Translations under genes and position numbers: made by a program
Source: Pseudorhodobacter antarcticus
GTDB lineage: Bacteria > Pseudomonadota > Alphaproteobacteria > Rhodobacterales > Rhodobacteraceae
Direction of reading: 5' to 3'
NCBI GenBank assembly: GCA_945897655.1
Contig: CAMDHB010000033.1
Span: forward strand, 1 to 16,898
Length of the DNA: 16,898 bases
The notes under the pieces: generated by a model
Databases searched by the model: none
Told to the model about the DNA's origin: nothing
Seen by the model: the letters and a program-made list of their open reading frames with translations, nothing else
Shown here: positions 6,799-13,809 of the stretch, one piece after another
Numbering within the stretch: the stretch's first letter is position 1
Layout of the letters: each line of letters starts with the position of its first letter

Positions 6799-7953
6799 TT
6801 ACCGTCCGCCGATCACACCGATGTAATCGCTGACCCAGCGGTAATAGGGCACGCAGGCGCCTTCACCTTGGGAGCAGTTGGCGATGGGGGTGGTCCAGAA
6901 GCGGATCTTGTCGAAGTTGTCCAGACCGTTGGCGGTGCAGCCCTCGGCGGTTTGCATGCCGCGGCCATCGGTGCAGGCGGCCAGAACGGCGGGGTTGGCA
7001 CCAAACCAGACCGACAGGTCGGATTGCAGGTTGGAGGCCAGCGAATGTTCCATCCACTTGTAGGCGCAGTTGGGGTTGGCGCTGTCCACATGCATCATCG
7101 TGGTGTCAGCCCAGCCCGTGGCCCCTTCTTGCGGGATGGTCGAGGCGATGGGCGAATCCGCGGCCAGCAGACCGACCTGGAACGGCCAGGAGCCCGAGGC
7201 AACCACGCCTTCATTCTTGAAGTCATCCATCTGGATGAAGGCGTCGTGCCAGTAGCGGCCCACGATCGTGCGCTGCACGCGCAGCAGGTCAAGGGCGGCC
7301 TTGTACTGGTCTTCGTTCAACTCATAGGGCGAGGTGATGCCCAGTTCGGGCTTGTGGAACATCAGGTACTGCGCGGCGTCGGCAATGTGGATCGGGCCGT
7401 CATAGGCCTGCACGCGGCCTGCGTTCGGCTTGCCATCGGGCAGGTCCATCGGTTCGAACACCACGTTCCACGAGGTCGGTGCCTCTTTGAACACTTCGGT
7501 GTTGTACATCAGGACGTTCGGCCCCCACATATAGGGCACGCCGTAATGCACGCCATCCACGGTGTGCCAGCTGGCGTTCTTCAACCGCTCATCAACGGTG
7601 GACCAGGACGGGATCAGGTCGATGTTGATCGGCTGCACACGCTTGCCCGCGATCAGGCGCAGCGAGGCGTCGCCCGAGGCGGTGACAAGGTCAAAGCCGC
7701 CTTCGTTCATCAGGGCGACCATTTCGTCGCTGGTGTTGGCGGTCTTGACGTTGACCTTGCAGCCCGAGGCGGCCTCGAATTTGGTGACCCAGTCAAACGC
7801 CGGATCGCTTTCGCCGCGTTCGATGTAGCCGGCCCAAGCCACGATGTTGACCTGGCCTTCGCTGTCGCCGACGGCGGTGACTTGTGCCACGACCGGGCTG
7901 GTTGCAACGGCAAGGCAAAGCGCCGCCGTCCCCATCAGTTTGATCTTTTGCAT
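6799..7953 (-). CDS. ydcS: Periplasmic substrate-binding protein, YdcS type
   Basis: This is the binding protein of the importer, 384 residues. A Sec signal peptide is clear: MQKIK, a hydrophobic stretch LMGTAALCLAVA, then SPVVAQ with cleavage after residue 23 or 24. The mature part matches my recollection of E. coli YdcS over long stretches, for example AWAGYIERG, NVKTANTSDEMVALM, DLVTASGDASLRLI, GKRVQPIN, GRVQAYDGPIHIADAA, YWHDAFIQMDDFKNEGVVAS, GWADTTMMH and the terminal GGR. The family is assigned to putrescine/spermidine-like uptake, and YdcS itself has also been reported to have polyhydroxybutyrate synthase activity. The ATG at 7953 follows AGGGAG and leads straight into the signal peptide; the in-frame ATG at 8055 would put charged residues in front of it. 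No aldehyde dehydrogenase (PatD) gene follows, unlike in E. coli. Confidence 0.95.
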   Translation of the reverse strand: MQKIKLMGTAALCLAVATSPVVAQVTAVGDSEGQVNIVAWAGYIERGESDPAFDWVTKFEAASGCKVNVKTANTSDEMVALMNEGGFDLVTASGDASLRLIAGKRVQPINIDLIPSWSTVDERLKNASWHTVDGVHYGVPYMWGPNVLMYNTEVFKEAPTSWNVVFEPMDLPDGKPNAGRVQAYDGPIHIADAAQYLMFHKPELGITSPYELNEDQYKAALDLLRVQRTIVGRYWHDAFIQMDDFKNEGVVASGSWPFQVGLLAADSPIASTIPQEGATGWADTTMMHVDSANPNCAYKWMEHSLASNLQSDLSVWFGANPAVLAACTDGRGMQTAEGCTANGLDNFDKIRFWTTPIANCSQGEGACVPYYRWVSDYIGVIGGR

Positions 7954-8015
7954 GTTAAACTCCCTGAGAGTGCGTTTGTGCACGGAACCAATGTTCTTGG
8001 GCCAGATTTCAGGCC

Positions 8016-8027
8016 ATTCGATCAAAT
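8016..8027. promoter_or_regulatory. Near-palindrome upstream of ydcS, possible operator
   Basis: The 12 bases ATTCGATCAAAT form an inverted repeat around GATC with one mismatched pair (positions 4 and 9). It lies 63 bases before the ydcS start in the only sizeable non-coding gap upstream of the transporter (7954-8060). On the minus strand TTGGTT and TTGATA stretches just upstream of it could serve as -35 elements. No regulator gene is adjacent, so both the site and any promoter here are tentative. Confidence 0.25.
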
Positions 8028-8060
8028 TAGTGAGAGCAGGGCATTTATCAACCAAATTCG

Positions 8061-8882
8061 TCAGCTATCTTTGCACGCCGTCACGAAGGCCGCCAGTTCG
8101 CGGTTGAAGCGGGGAGTGTCCTCGGCGAAGGGCATGTGGCCGATGCCGTGATACATGGACAGTTGTGCATCGGGGATCAGGGGGGCGCGGGCCTGGGCCA
8201 GACCGGGCAGCACCAGGGTATCACGTGATCCTTGGGTCAAGAGGACCGGCACATCCAGCGTGGCCAGAACAGCGCCATCGTCGGGGCTTCGGGTCAGGTG
8301 TGCGCGCCGGGTGCGCGGGGTCATGCGCATGTTGTAGTAGCGGGCCTGAGCGATGGTTTTCTCGGGCGGAGGCAGGAAAAAGCAGGCGCGCAGGAATTTC
8401 TCGACAGCGGCAATCTCACGCGCAAGGTCGGGGCGCAGCATGTCGCGGAAATGTTCGTTGCCGGGGCCGTTGAAGGCGGGGTCACTGTCGAGTTTCGCGC
8501 CGACATAGTTGATGCCGGCAATCGCCCCGGTGCCATAATGGCGCACGTAGTCGTTGATCAGACGACCGGCATAGGACCAGCCCACCAGCACGGGCCGGTC
8601 AAGGCCAAGGGTCGTGATGACGGCATGGGTATCGGCGGCAAAGTCCGCTTCGTTCGCATAGCGGGCCACGTCTTCGGGCTGGTCGGATGCGCCGTGGCCC
8701 CGGATGTCATAGGCGACCATGCGGAAGCGGGCGGCCAGATCGCGGTCCTCCATCTGCTGATACCAGCACAGAGAGGCCTGATTGAAGCCGTGAATGAACA
8801 GGATGGCGGGGCCGGTGGGGTTGCCCGCCTCATACACGGCGAGGTTCAGGCCATCGGCGCTGGGGATGCGGGTTTGTTTCAT
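8061..8882 (-). CDS. Alpha/beta-fold hydrolase (273 aa)
   Basis: This is a cytoplasmic alpha/beta hydrolase with a complete visible triad. The nucleophile is Ser103 in the elbow GWSYAG, the acid is Asp221 in QGSRDTLV, and the base is His249 in GIGHMPF. The oxyanion-hole motif HGF (31-33) and the DIRGHGASDQP loop (59-69) are typical of esterases, haloperoxidase-like enzymes and epoxide or lactone hydrolases. A helical cap seems to lie at about 130-195. The family does not fix the substrate. Its start overlaps the stop of the GAF-domain gene (ATGA, 8879-8882), so these two are translated together. The ydcS gene follows 107 bases later on the same strand, which allows but does not prove read-through into the transporter operon. 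Confidence 0.93.
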   Translation of the reverse strand: MKQTRIPSADGLNLAVYEAGNPTGPAILFIHGFNQASLCWYQQMEDRDLAARFRMVAYDIRGHGASDQPEDVARYANEADFAADTHAVITTLGLDRPVLVGWSYAGRLINDYVRHYGTGAIAGINYVGAKLDSDPAFNGPGNEHFRDMLRPDLAREIAAVEKFLRACFFLPPPEKTIAQARYYNMRMTPRTRRAHLTRSPDDGAVLATLDVPVLLTQGSRDTLVLPGLAQARAPLIPDAQLSMYHGIGHMPFAEDTPRFNRELAAFVTACKDS

Positions 8883-9307
8883 CGGGTCAGGTCGGCCACA
8901 AGGGCGGCATGGTGCCGGGCGATGATGGCGTGATAGGCGGCCAGCCGTTCGGGGGTGAAGTGCTGTTCTTCGGCCAGCAGGTTCACGGTGGCAAGGACGG
9001 TGCCGTCATGGACCACGGGCACATTGATGCAAGAGCCAAGGCCCATCGAGGTGATCAGGGCGTGGTCGAAGAAGCATTTGGCAAACTCGGGGGCGGTGTT
9101 GGCGACAAAGGTTTGCTGGCCCTCGATGCAAAACGCGTGCCAGCCGTCGCGGGTCATCGGTTTGGTGCCGGCGGTGGGGTATTCCACCGGGTGCGAGGTA
9201 TAGGCGCGGTGAGCAAGGTCGGCCTTGGTGTCCAGCGTGGTGATTGTGAAGAGGCGGGTGCCAAGGGCGGCGCAATCGGCATGCAGGGCGGCAAAGCTGG
9301 AGGTCAT
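8879..9307 (-). CDS. GAF-domain protein (142 aa)
   Basis: This is a single-domain protein of 142 residues with GAF character. The most telling part is MGLGSCINVPVVHDGTVLATVNLL (about 88-111), the usual strand-turn-strand that closes a GAF ligand pocket. TFVANTAPEFAKCFFDH (66-82) matches the preceding helix region. Three Cys residues lie in the body (60, 78, 93). No output domain is attached, so it could sense or bind a small molecule on its own, or act as a small enzyme as free-standing GAF proteins such as fRMsr do; the methionine sulfoxide reductase Cys pattern was not confirmed here. The ATG at 9307 was preferred to the one at 9364 because the extension would run into the HPP gene. It overlaps the hydrolase start. 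Confidence 0.8.
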   Translation of the reverse strand: MTSSFAALHADCAALGTRLFTITTLDTKADLAHRAYTSHPVEYPTAGTKPMTRDGWHAFCIEGQQTFVANTAPEFAKCFFDHALITSMGLGSCINVPVVHDGTVLATVNLLAEEQHFTPERLAAYHAIIARHHAALVADLTR

Positions 9308-9323
9308 GGGCGGGGCCTTTGGC

Positions 9324-9827
9324 TTAGGGTTTCGGGCGAATGGGATAGGGGCGGCCAAGGGCAAGCTGCCAGAGGACGCCTGTCAACACCAGTGCAGCAC
9401 TGCCCACCGCGACCGGGATCAGGGCAAAGCTGAGGCCGGGGGCGGCGAGGACCGTCGCAATCGCCACGGCACCACCGGGCGGGTGCATGGACCGGGTCAG
9501 CGCCATGATCAGGATTGCCAGCAGCACGGCCAGGCAGATCGTGGCCAGTTGCGGCAGGCCAATCGCCAACACCGCCAAGGCGGCGAGGGCCGAGACGGTG
9601 TTGCCGACAACGGTGGGCCAGGGTTGGGCCAAGGGGCTGCCTGGCACGGTGAAGATCAGAAAGGCCGACGCGCCGAAGGGGGCGATCAGCGCGGTTTGTC
9701 CCGCGCCAAGCCCCCACAGCACCAGATCGGCAGCAAGCAGCCCCAGCGCCGCCCCAAGGGCCGCGCGCGTCAGGTCAAGCGGTGGCAGGCCCAACCGAAC
9801 TGGACCAAAGCCCTGCCACCAGGCCAT
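9324..9827 (-). CDS. HPP-family membrane protein (167 aa)
   Basis: This is an integral inner-membrane protein with about four to five hydrophobic segments (roughly residues 24-42, 47-62, 76-94, 98-112, 119-155). It carries the HPP family hallmarks: APFGASAFLIFTVPGSPLAQPW (about 49-70) and MHPPGGA (114-120), including the name-giving His-Pro-Pro. Some plastid HPP proteins have been described as nitrite transporters, but bacterial members are mostly uncharacterised. The start at 9827 was chosen because AAGGGGG lies six bases upstream and the ATG shares one base with the stop of the preceding gene (TGATG). An in-frame ATG at 9845 is the alternative. It lies 16 bases before the GAF gene, suggesting one transcript. 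Confidence 0.85.
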   Translation of the reverse strand: MAWWQGFGPVRLGLPPLDLTRAALGAALGLLAADLVLWGLGAGQTALIAPFGASAFLIFTVPGSPLAQPWPTVVGNTVSALAALAVLAIGLPQLATICLAVLLAILIMALTRSMHPPGGAVAIATVLAAPGLSFALIPVAVGSAALVLTGVLWQLALGRPYPIRPKP

Positions 9828-10159
9828 CACACGCCCCCTTGCCATGTGCCCTGAGCCATGACGACCCAGCCTTCCGGCGGGCCGGGCGGCGGGGGGGCAG
9901 TGCCTTGCCAGAACATCAAGACCACATATTCAGGCTCTTTGGGCGTTTCGGTCGCCGCAAAGGCCTGCCAGATCAGGCTGAAGCCTTCGACGAGCAGGCC
10001 TTCGGCGTAAAAGGCGATCTCTTCAGCGTCCAGATGTTCGGTGGTGTCATCCTGCGCTTGCCAGTCATCGCCCTCGGCCCAGACCACGGCGCCTTCGACA
10101 TCGGGGTATTTTGCGGCAAGCCGGGCGAGGGGGGCAAGGAAGGTTTCAAGCGGGGTCAT
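9827..10159 (-). CDS. Hypothetical acidic protein (110 aa)
   Basis: I do not recognise this protein. It is a soluble, acidic 110-residue product. A helical start (MTPLETFLAPLARLAAKYP) leads to GAVVWAEGDDWQAQDDTTEH, an acidic middle (LDAEEIAFYAEGLLVEGF), a hydrophobic strand EYVVLMFWQG, a proline stretch TAPPPPGPPEGW and a short tail. It is rich in Trp. No signal peptide, metal motif or membrane segment is seen. The ATG at 10159 was chosen because the sequence upstream of it translates to low-complexity, Cys/Pro/Ser-rich residues unlike a protein start. Its stop shares a base with the HPP start, so the two are probably made together. The 120 bases before it (10160-10279) hold no feature I can support. 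Confidence 0.65.
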   Translation of the reverse strand: MTPLETFLAPLARLAAKYPDVEGAVVWAEGDDWQAQDDTTEHLDAEEIAFYAEGLLVEGFSLIWQAFAATETPKEPEYVVLMFWQGTAPPPPGPPEGWVVMAQGTWQGGV

Positions 10160-10279
10160 GGGCGGGGTCCTGCAGGCGGATGTTGCAGGCATGGCGCAGG
10201 ATGGGGCGATGGGCAAGGGGGAAGGGCGGGACCAACATTGAGCAACTTGTTTCAAAGTGCTTGTCAGGCAGCGTCCGAA

Positions 10280-10672
10280 TTACCGCCTGGCGGCGTAACG
10301 CGCGGCGAGATGCTCGATCCAAAGTGTAGTCGGGCTTTTGGTTGTGTTCCTGTCGCGTGTGATGGTCCACAGTCCGTCCGGCCATTCGTTTCTTGTGGCG
10401 AAATGGAGGGCTTCACGGAGGAGGTTGAAGCCAACGAAGAACGGCAGAATAATCAGAATGTTCGCGGCAAAACCAAGGACGATCAGGAAGAACCCAATCA
10501 TCCCGGGAGTATGGTCAGAGGCCAGCAGCATGGACGCTGCAATCGCGACGACGCCGAAGGTCGTTGATCCGACAAGCAACGCAACGCCACCTATCAGAGG
10601 CCCTAAGCCGGTGGCCCAAGTCATCAGCCGCAACTCCACGCGAACGACCGATAACGCCAGCCTTGCCAGCAT
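10280..10672 (-). CDS. Hypothetical small membrane protein (130 aa)
   Basis: I do not recognise this protein. Two long hydrophobic stretches, about residues 20-51 (GLGPLIGGVALLVGSTTFGVVAIAA) and 57-83 (IGFFLIVLGFAANILIILPFFVGF), make a membrane protein with two to four segments likely. The C-terminus is soluble and charged. The coding sequence looks less GC-rich and less regular in codon use than its neighbours, which could mean recent acquisition. The start is uncertain: ATG at 10672 lies four bases past the folC stop with a weak ribosome site, GTG at 10675 is adjacent, and ATG at 10624 has GGAG nine bases upstream. Its position suggests it is read from the accD-folC transcript. Confidence 0.55.
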   Translation of the reverse strand: MLARLALSVVRVELRLMTWATGLGPLIGGVALLVGSTTFGVVAIAASMLLASDHTPGMIGFFLIVLGFAANILIILPFFVGFNLLREALHFATRNEWPDGLWTITRDRNTTKSPTTLWIEHLAARYAARR

Positions 10673-10675
10673 CAC

Positions 10676-11941
10676 CTAGCCGTTTTCGCGCAGGACCGAT
10701 CCTGCGAGGTACAAGGAGCCGCAGATCAGCACGCGGGCTTCGGGGTCTTTTGCGGCGATGTTTGACAGGGCCTCGGCCACCGAAGGGGCGGTGGTGGCGG
10801 GGATGCCGGCGGCAATGGCGGCGTCGCGGGTCACTTCGGCGGGCAGGGTGTTCTTTTCGCCCGGGATCGAGACGGCGGTCAGGGTGGTTGCTTGGGCTGC
10901 CACCGGTTGCATATAGCCCAGCACGTCCTTGGTGTTCAGCATGCCGCAGATCAGATGGGTCGGGCGTTGTGGCATGCGGGCCAGAGTGGCGGCGATGGCT
11001 TGGCCGCCTGCGGGGTTGTGGCCGCCGTCGAGCCACAACTCGACCTGGGGGGCTGCCTCGACCAGCGGACCCGTGCGCAGGCGCTGCATTCGGGCGGGCC
11101 AGTAGGCGAGGGTTACGGCAGCCTCACACGCGGCGGCGTCAAAGCCGAGGTGGCGGAGTGCTGCAAGGGCGGCCCCGGCGTTCTGGATCTGGTGTGGGCC
11201 GGGCAGGTTGGGCAGGGGCAGGTCCAGAAGGCCGTTTTCATCCTGAAACACCAGACGGCCATGTTCCTGCATCACATGCCATTGCTGGCCAAAGGCCAGA
11301 ACCGGGGCACCCATGCGGGCGGCCTGATGTTCGATGACGGCCATGCCTTCGTCCGTTTGCGGGCCGACCACGACGGGCACGCCGCGTTTGATGATTCCGG
11401 CCTTTTCGAAGGCAATCTCGGCCACGGTTTCACCCAGAAACTGCTGATGGTCCAGCGAGACGGGGGTGATGATGGACAGGTGGGGGGACATCACATTGGT
11501 GGCATCCAGACGGCCGCCAAGGCCAACCTCCAGCAGGGTCCAGTCGGCCTTGGTGCGGGCAAAGGCCAGAAAGGCGGCACAGGTGGTGATTTCGAAAAAG
11601 GTAATCTCGTCCAGGCCATTGGCCTGCACGCATTCATCCAGAAGGGCCGTCAGGGCGGGTTCGGAGATGAGTTCCCCGGCCAGCCGGATGCGTTCATGAA
11701 AGCGGGCAAGGTGGGGCGAGGTGTAGGCGTGGACGGTTGCCCCCGCCGCCTCCATCCCCGCGCGCATCATGGCTTGGGTGGAGCCTTTGCCATTGGTGCC
11801 CGCGATATGCACCACGGGCGGCAGGCTGCGTTCGGGGTTGCCAAGGGCGGCCAGCAGGCGGTGGACACGGTCCAGCGTCAGGTCGATGACCTTGGGGTGG
11901 AGCGTCATCATACGCTCCAGAACTGCGTCGGATCCGGTCAT
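10676..11941 (-). CDS. folC: Bifunctional folylpolyglutamate synthase/dihydrofolate synthase FolC
   Basis: FolC adds glutamate to dihydropteroate and to folates, the last step of dihydrofolate synthesis and the step that retains folates in the cell. The 421-residue length is normal. The ATP loop HIAGTNGKGST (45-55), YTSPHLARFHERIR (73-86), LLEVGLGGRLDATNV (136-150), SLDHQQFLG (162-170) and FEKAGIIK (178-185) are all present, followed by the Mur-ligase-type C-terminal domain with LDGGHNP and ICGSLYLAGS. The start overlaps the accD stop (ATGA, 11938-11941), the usual arrangement in alphaproteobacteria, where trpB often precedes; no trpB lies upstream in this window. Expression is probably coupled to accD. 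Confidence 0.97.
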   Translation of the reverse strand: MTGSDAVLERMMTLHPKVIDLTLDRVHRLLAALGNPERSLPPVVHIAGTNGKGSTQAMMRAGMEAAGATVHAYTSPHLARFHERIRLAGELISEPALTALLDECVQANGLDEITFFEITTCAAFLAFARTKADWTLLEVGLGGRLDATNVMSPHLSIITPVSLDHQQFLGETVAEIAFEKAGIIKRGVPVVVGPQTDEGMAVIEHQAARMGAPVLAFGQQWHVMQEHGRLVFQDENGLLDLPLPNLPGPHQIQNAGAALAALRHLGFDAAACEAAVTLAYWPARMQRLRTGPLVEAAPQVELWLDGGHNPAGGQAIAATLARMPQRPTHLICGMLNTKDVLGYMQPVAAQATTLTAVSIPGEKNTLPAEVTRDAAIAAGIPATTAPSVAEALSNIAAKDPEARVLICGSLYLAGSVLRENG

Positions 11942-12843
11942 TTTGCGGGAACGGCCGTCGGGGTGGGGGCAGGCAGGTCGCCTTTGATGGCGGGGGTCTG
12001 GTGGGTCAGCATGCGGATCAGGGTGACCAGTTCATCGCGCAGCGCCTTGCGGTGGGTGACGCGGTCCAGCATGCCGTGATCCAGCAGGTATTCGGCGCGC
12101 TGGAAGCCTTCGGGCAGCTTTTCGCGGATGGTTTGTTCGATGACGCGGGGACCGGCAAAGCAGATCAGGGCGTTGGGTTCGGCAATATGGACATCGCCCA
12201 GCATGGCATAGGATGCCGTCACGCCGCCCGTGGTGGGGTGGGTCAGCACCACGATATAGGGCAGCCGCGCCTCTTTCACCATTTGGACGGCGACAGTGGT
12301 GCGGGGCATCTGCATCAGGGACAGGATGCCTTCCTGCATCCGTGCACCACCGGCGGCGGAAAACACGATCAGCGGGCGTTTGAGTTTCACAGCGGTCTGG
12401 GCGGCGGCGATCATCGCATTGCCGACATACATGCCCATCGAGCCTGCCATGAAGCTGAAATCCTGCGCCACGGCGACGACGGGGGTGCGCAGCATCTCGC
12501 CCTGGGCCACCAGCATCGCCTCTTTCTCGCCCGTGGCCTTTTGCGCGGCTTTCAGGCGGTCGGGATATTTCTTTTGGTCGCGAAAATGCAGGGGGTCCAC
12601 CACGGCGTCAGGCACCTTGACCTCGGTGAAGATGCCGCCGTCGAACAGGTGTTTGAAGCGGTCACGCGGGGTGATGGCCATGTGGTGATCGCAGGAGGTG
12701 CAGACAAAGAGGTTGTCCGACAGTTCGCGGTGAAACAGCATGGTGCCGCATTCGGTGCATTTGGACCAAAGGTTGTCAGGCACCTCGCGCCGCGAGAACA
12801 GCGAGTTGATCTTGGGGCGGACGTAGTTGGAGATCCAGTTCAT
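11938..12843 (-). CDS. accD: Acetyl-CoA carboxylase carboxyltransferase subunit beta AccD
   Basis: AccD forms with AccA the carboxyltransferase that moves CO2 from biotin-BCCP to acetyl-CoA, making malonyl-CoA for fatty acids. The 301-residue protein has the N-terminal zinc ribbon with Cys29, Cys32, Cys48 and Cys51. A crotonase-like domain follows, with SAAGGARMQEG (172-182) forming an oxyanion hole and TTGGVTASYAMLGD (214-227). The extreme C-terminus is a short Pro/Ala-rich tail (GDLPAPTPTAVPAK). AAAGGG lies about eight bases before the ATG. In the 102-base gap upstream (12844-12945) I see no convincing promoter, although this is the likely place for one. folC follows with overlap. Confidence 0.98.
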   Translation of the reverse strand: MNWISNYVRPKINSLFSRREVPDNLWSKCTECGTMLFHRELSDNLFVCTSCDHHMAITPRDRFKHLFDGGIFTEVKVPDAVVDPLHFRDQKKYPDRLKAAQKATGEKEAMLVAQGEMLRTPVVAVAQDFSFMAGSMGMYVGNAMIAAAQTAVKLKRPLIVFSAAGGARMQEGILSLMQMPRTTVAVQMVKEARLPYIVVLTHPTTGGVTASYAMLGDVHIAEPNALICFAGPRVIEQTIREKLPEGFQRAEYLLDHGMLDRVTHRKALRDELVTLIRMLTHQTPAIKGDLPAPTPTAVPAK

Positions 12844-12945
12844 CAGGCAGCCCTTTCGGTCACGGCGGTGCGCCTCAGATAAGGCGGCGGGCGGTGAAAT
12901 GCAATCGGGTCAGGGTGGGCAGGTGTCTGCCGATGGGGCGGGCGA

Positions 12946-13656
12946 TCAGGAGCAGGAAATATATTCGCAATTCGGGAAGGCGGCGGGATAGGTACTGCGC
13001 AGGTACATCAACAGCGCCACGGCGGGCAGGGACAGCGCCAGCATCAGCGCCCAGGCGACCAGCGGGGCCCAGGGTTTGCGGCCCGGTCCGGGGTCATCAT
13101 GGCCGGGCATCGACAGGACCAAGGGGGCCAGGATGATCGAATAGACCGCGATGTTGGGCCCGGCGATCAGGGCGCCCGCGATGGGATTGTCCAAGAACAG
13201 CAGGTAACTGCGTTCGGCGAAGATCCCCCAGCCGCCCGCGATGATCAGATGCCAGCGGGACAGGCCGGGCATGAACCGCGTGGCGAGTGTCAGGCCAAGG
13301 ATGGCGCCGGTGAAAGCCAGCAGGTTGAAGGCGATGAACTGGCTGACCCGTTCAACCCAGATGGCCGCCGTGAAGCCTTCGTTCAGCGTGTAAGAGGTGC
13401 CGACCAGCGTTTCCTCGGCCACAACGGCGGCGTAGCCCAGCAGAACCGCGCGCAGCAGGGGTGGCCCGGGCAGCGATTGCAGCCAGTTTTGCAGCTTTGG
13501 CCCCCGGTTGCCGTGGAAGGCGATCCAGCCCAGCAGGCACATCGTGCCGTAATAGGCGGGGGCAAGGCCTTGTGTGGTGCCATAGAGCAGGGCGGCAAGG
13601 GCCACGAGCGACAGGGCCACGATCCAGAGCAGGGGCTTTGGCAGCAGGTGGGGCAT
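12946..13656 (-). CDS. Hypothetical polytopic membrane protein (236 aa)
   Basis: I do not recognise this protein with confidence. About seven hydrophobic segments are visible (roughly residues 8-28, 33-48, 66-86, 103-125, 136-153, 161-183 and 196-218). Acidic residues in the third segment (AVVAEETLVG, Glu81-Glu82) recall the paired Glu of CPBP/CAAX-type intramembrane proteases. The usual EExxxR and later His motifs are not evident, so I do not assign that family. A charged, Pro/Gly-rich loop (HDDPGPGRKPW) precedes the last segment, and the tail has two Cys (NCEYISCS). The ATG at 13656 follows AAGGA. The in-frame upstream sequence to 13737 runs into an intergenic palindrome and was excluded. 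It lies 102 bases before accD on the same strand. Confidence 0.75.
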   Translation of the reverse strand: MPHLLPKPLLWIVALSLVALAALLYGTTQGLAPAYYGTMCLLGWIAFHGNRGPKLQNWLQSLPGPPLLRAVLLGYAAVVAEETLVGTSYTLNEGFTAAIWVERVSQFIAFNLLAFTGAILGLTLATRFMPGLSRWHLIIAGGWGIFAERSYLLFLDNPIAGALIAGPNIAVYSIILAPLVLSMPGHDDPGPGRKPWAPLVAWALMLALSLPAVALLMYLRSTYPAAFPNCEYISCS

Positions 13657-13725
13657 TGTGGGGTCCTTGCAGGGTCGGGGCAGAGTGGCAAAGACCGGGG
13701 CGTCTGGCAATGATGTGCTAAAGCC

Positions 13726-13791
13726 GATTTCTTGCAAGAAATCGTGACGAAGCCATCGATGGCTTCGCTGCGGAGTTTTTGAAAACTCCGC
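13726..13791. repeat. Cluster of three consecutive palindromes in an intergenic gap
   Basis: Three inverted repeats follow one another closely: a perfect 18-base palindrome (13726-13743, GATTTCTTG half), a perfect 20-base palindrome (13748-13767, CGAAGCCATC half) and a 10-pair stem with a two-base centre (13770-13791, GCGGAGTTTT half). They fill much of the 153-base gap between the TSUP gene and the unknown membrane-protein gene. There is no long T-run after the last hairpin in either direction. Such a modular multi-palindrome looks like a dispersed extragenic repeat rather than a single terminator, but only one copy lies in this window. Confidence 0.6.
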
Positions 13792-13809
13792 CTTGCCCGT
13801 GGGTTCAGC

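Noticed and set aside
6868..8151. Long + strand open frame opposite ydcS
   Set aside because: It is antisense to a clear binding-protein gene. Its product is Gly/His/Val-rich, low in recognisable motifs and typical of the open complementary frames of GC-rich genes.
10892..12079. Long + strand open frame opposite folC and the end of accD
   Set aside because: It spans two well-supported genes on the other strand and has a biased Gly/His/Gln composition and no family motif.
12001..12882. + strand open frame opposite accD
   Set aside because: It is the shadow of a fully conserved accD, with a Gly/His/Gln-rich product and no motif.
13657..13737. N-terminal extension of the membrane protein before accD
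   Set aside because: It runs into the first intergenic palindrome, and the ATG at 13656 has a good AAGGA site.
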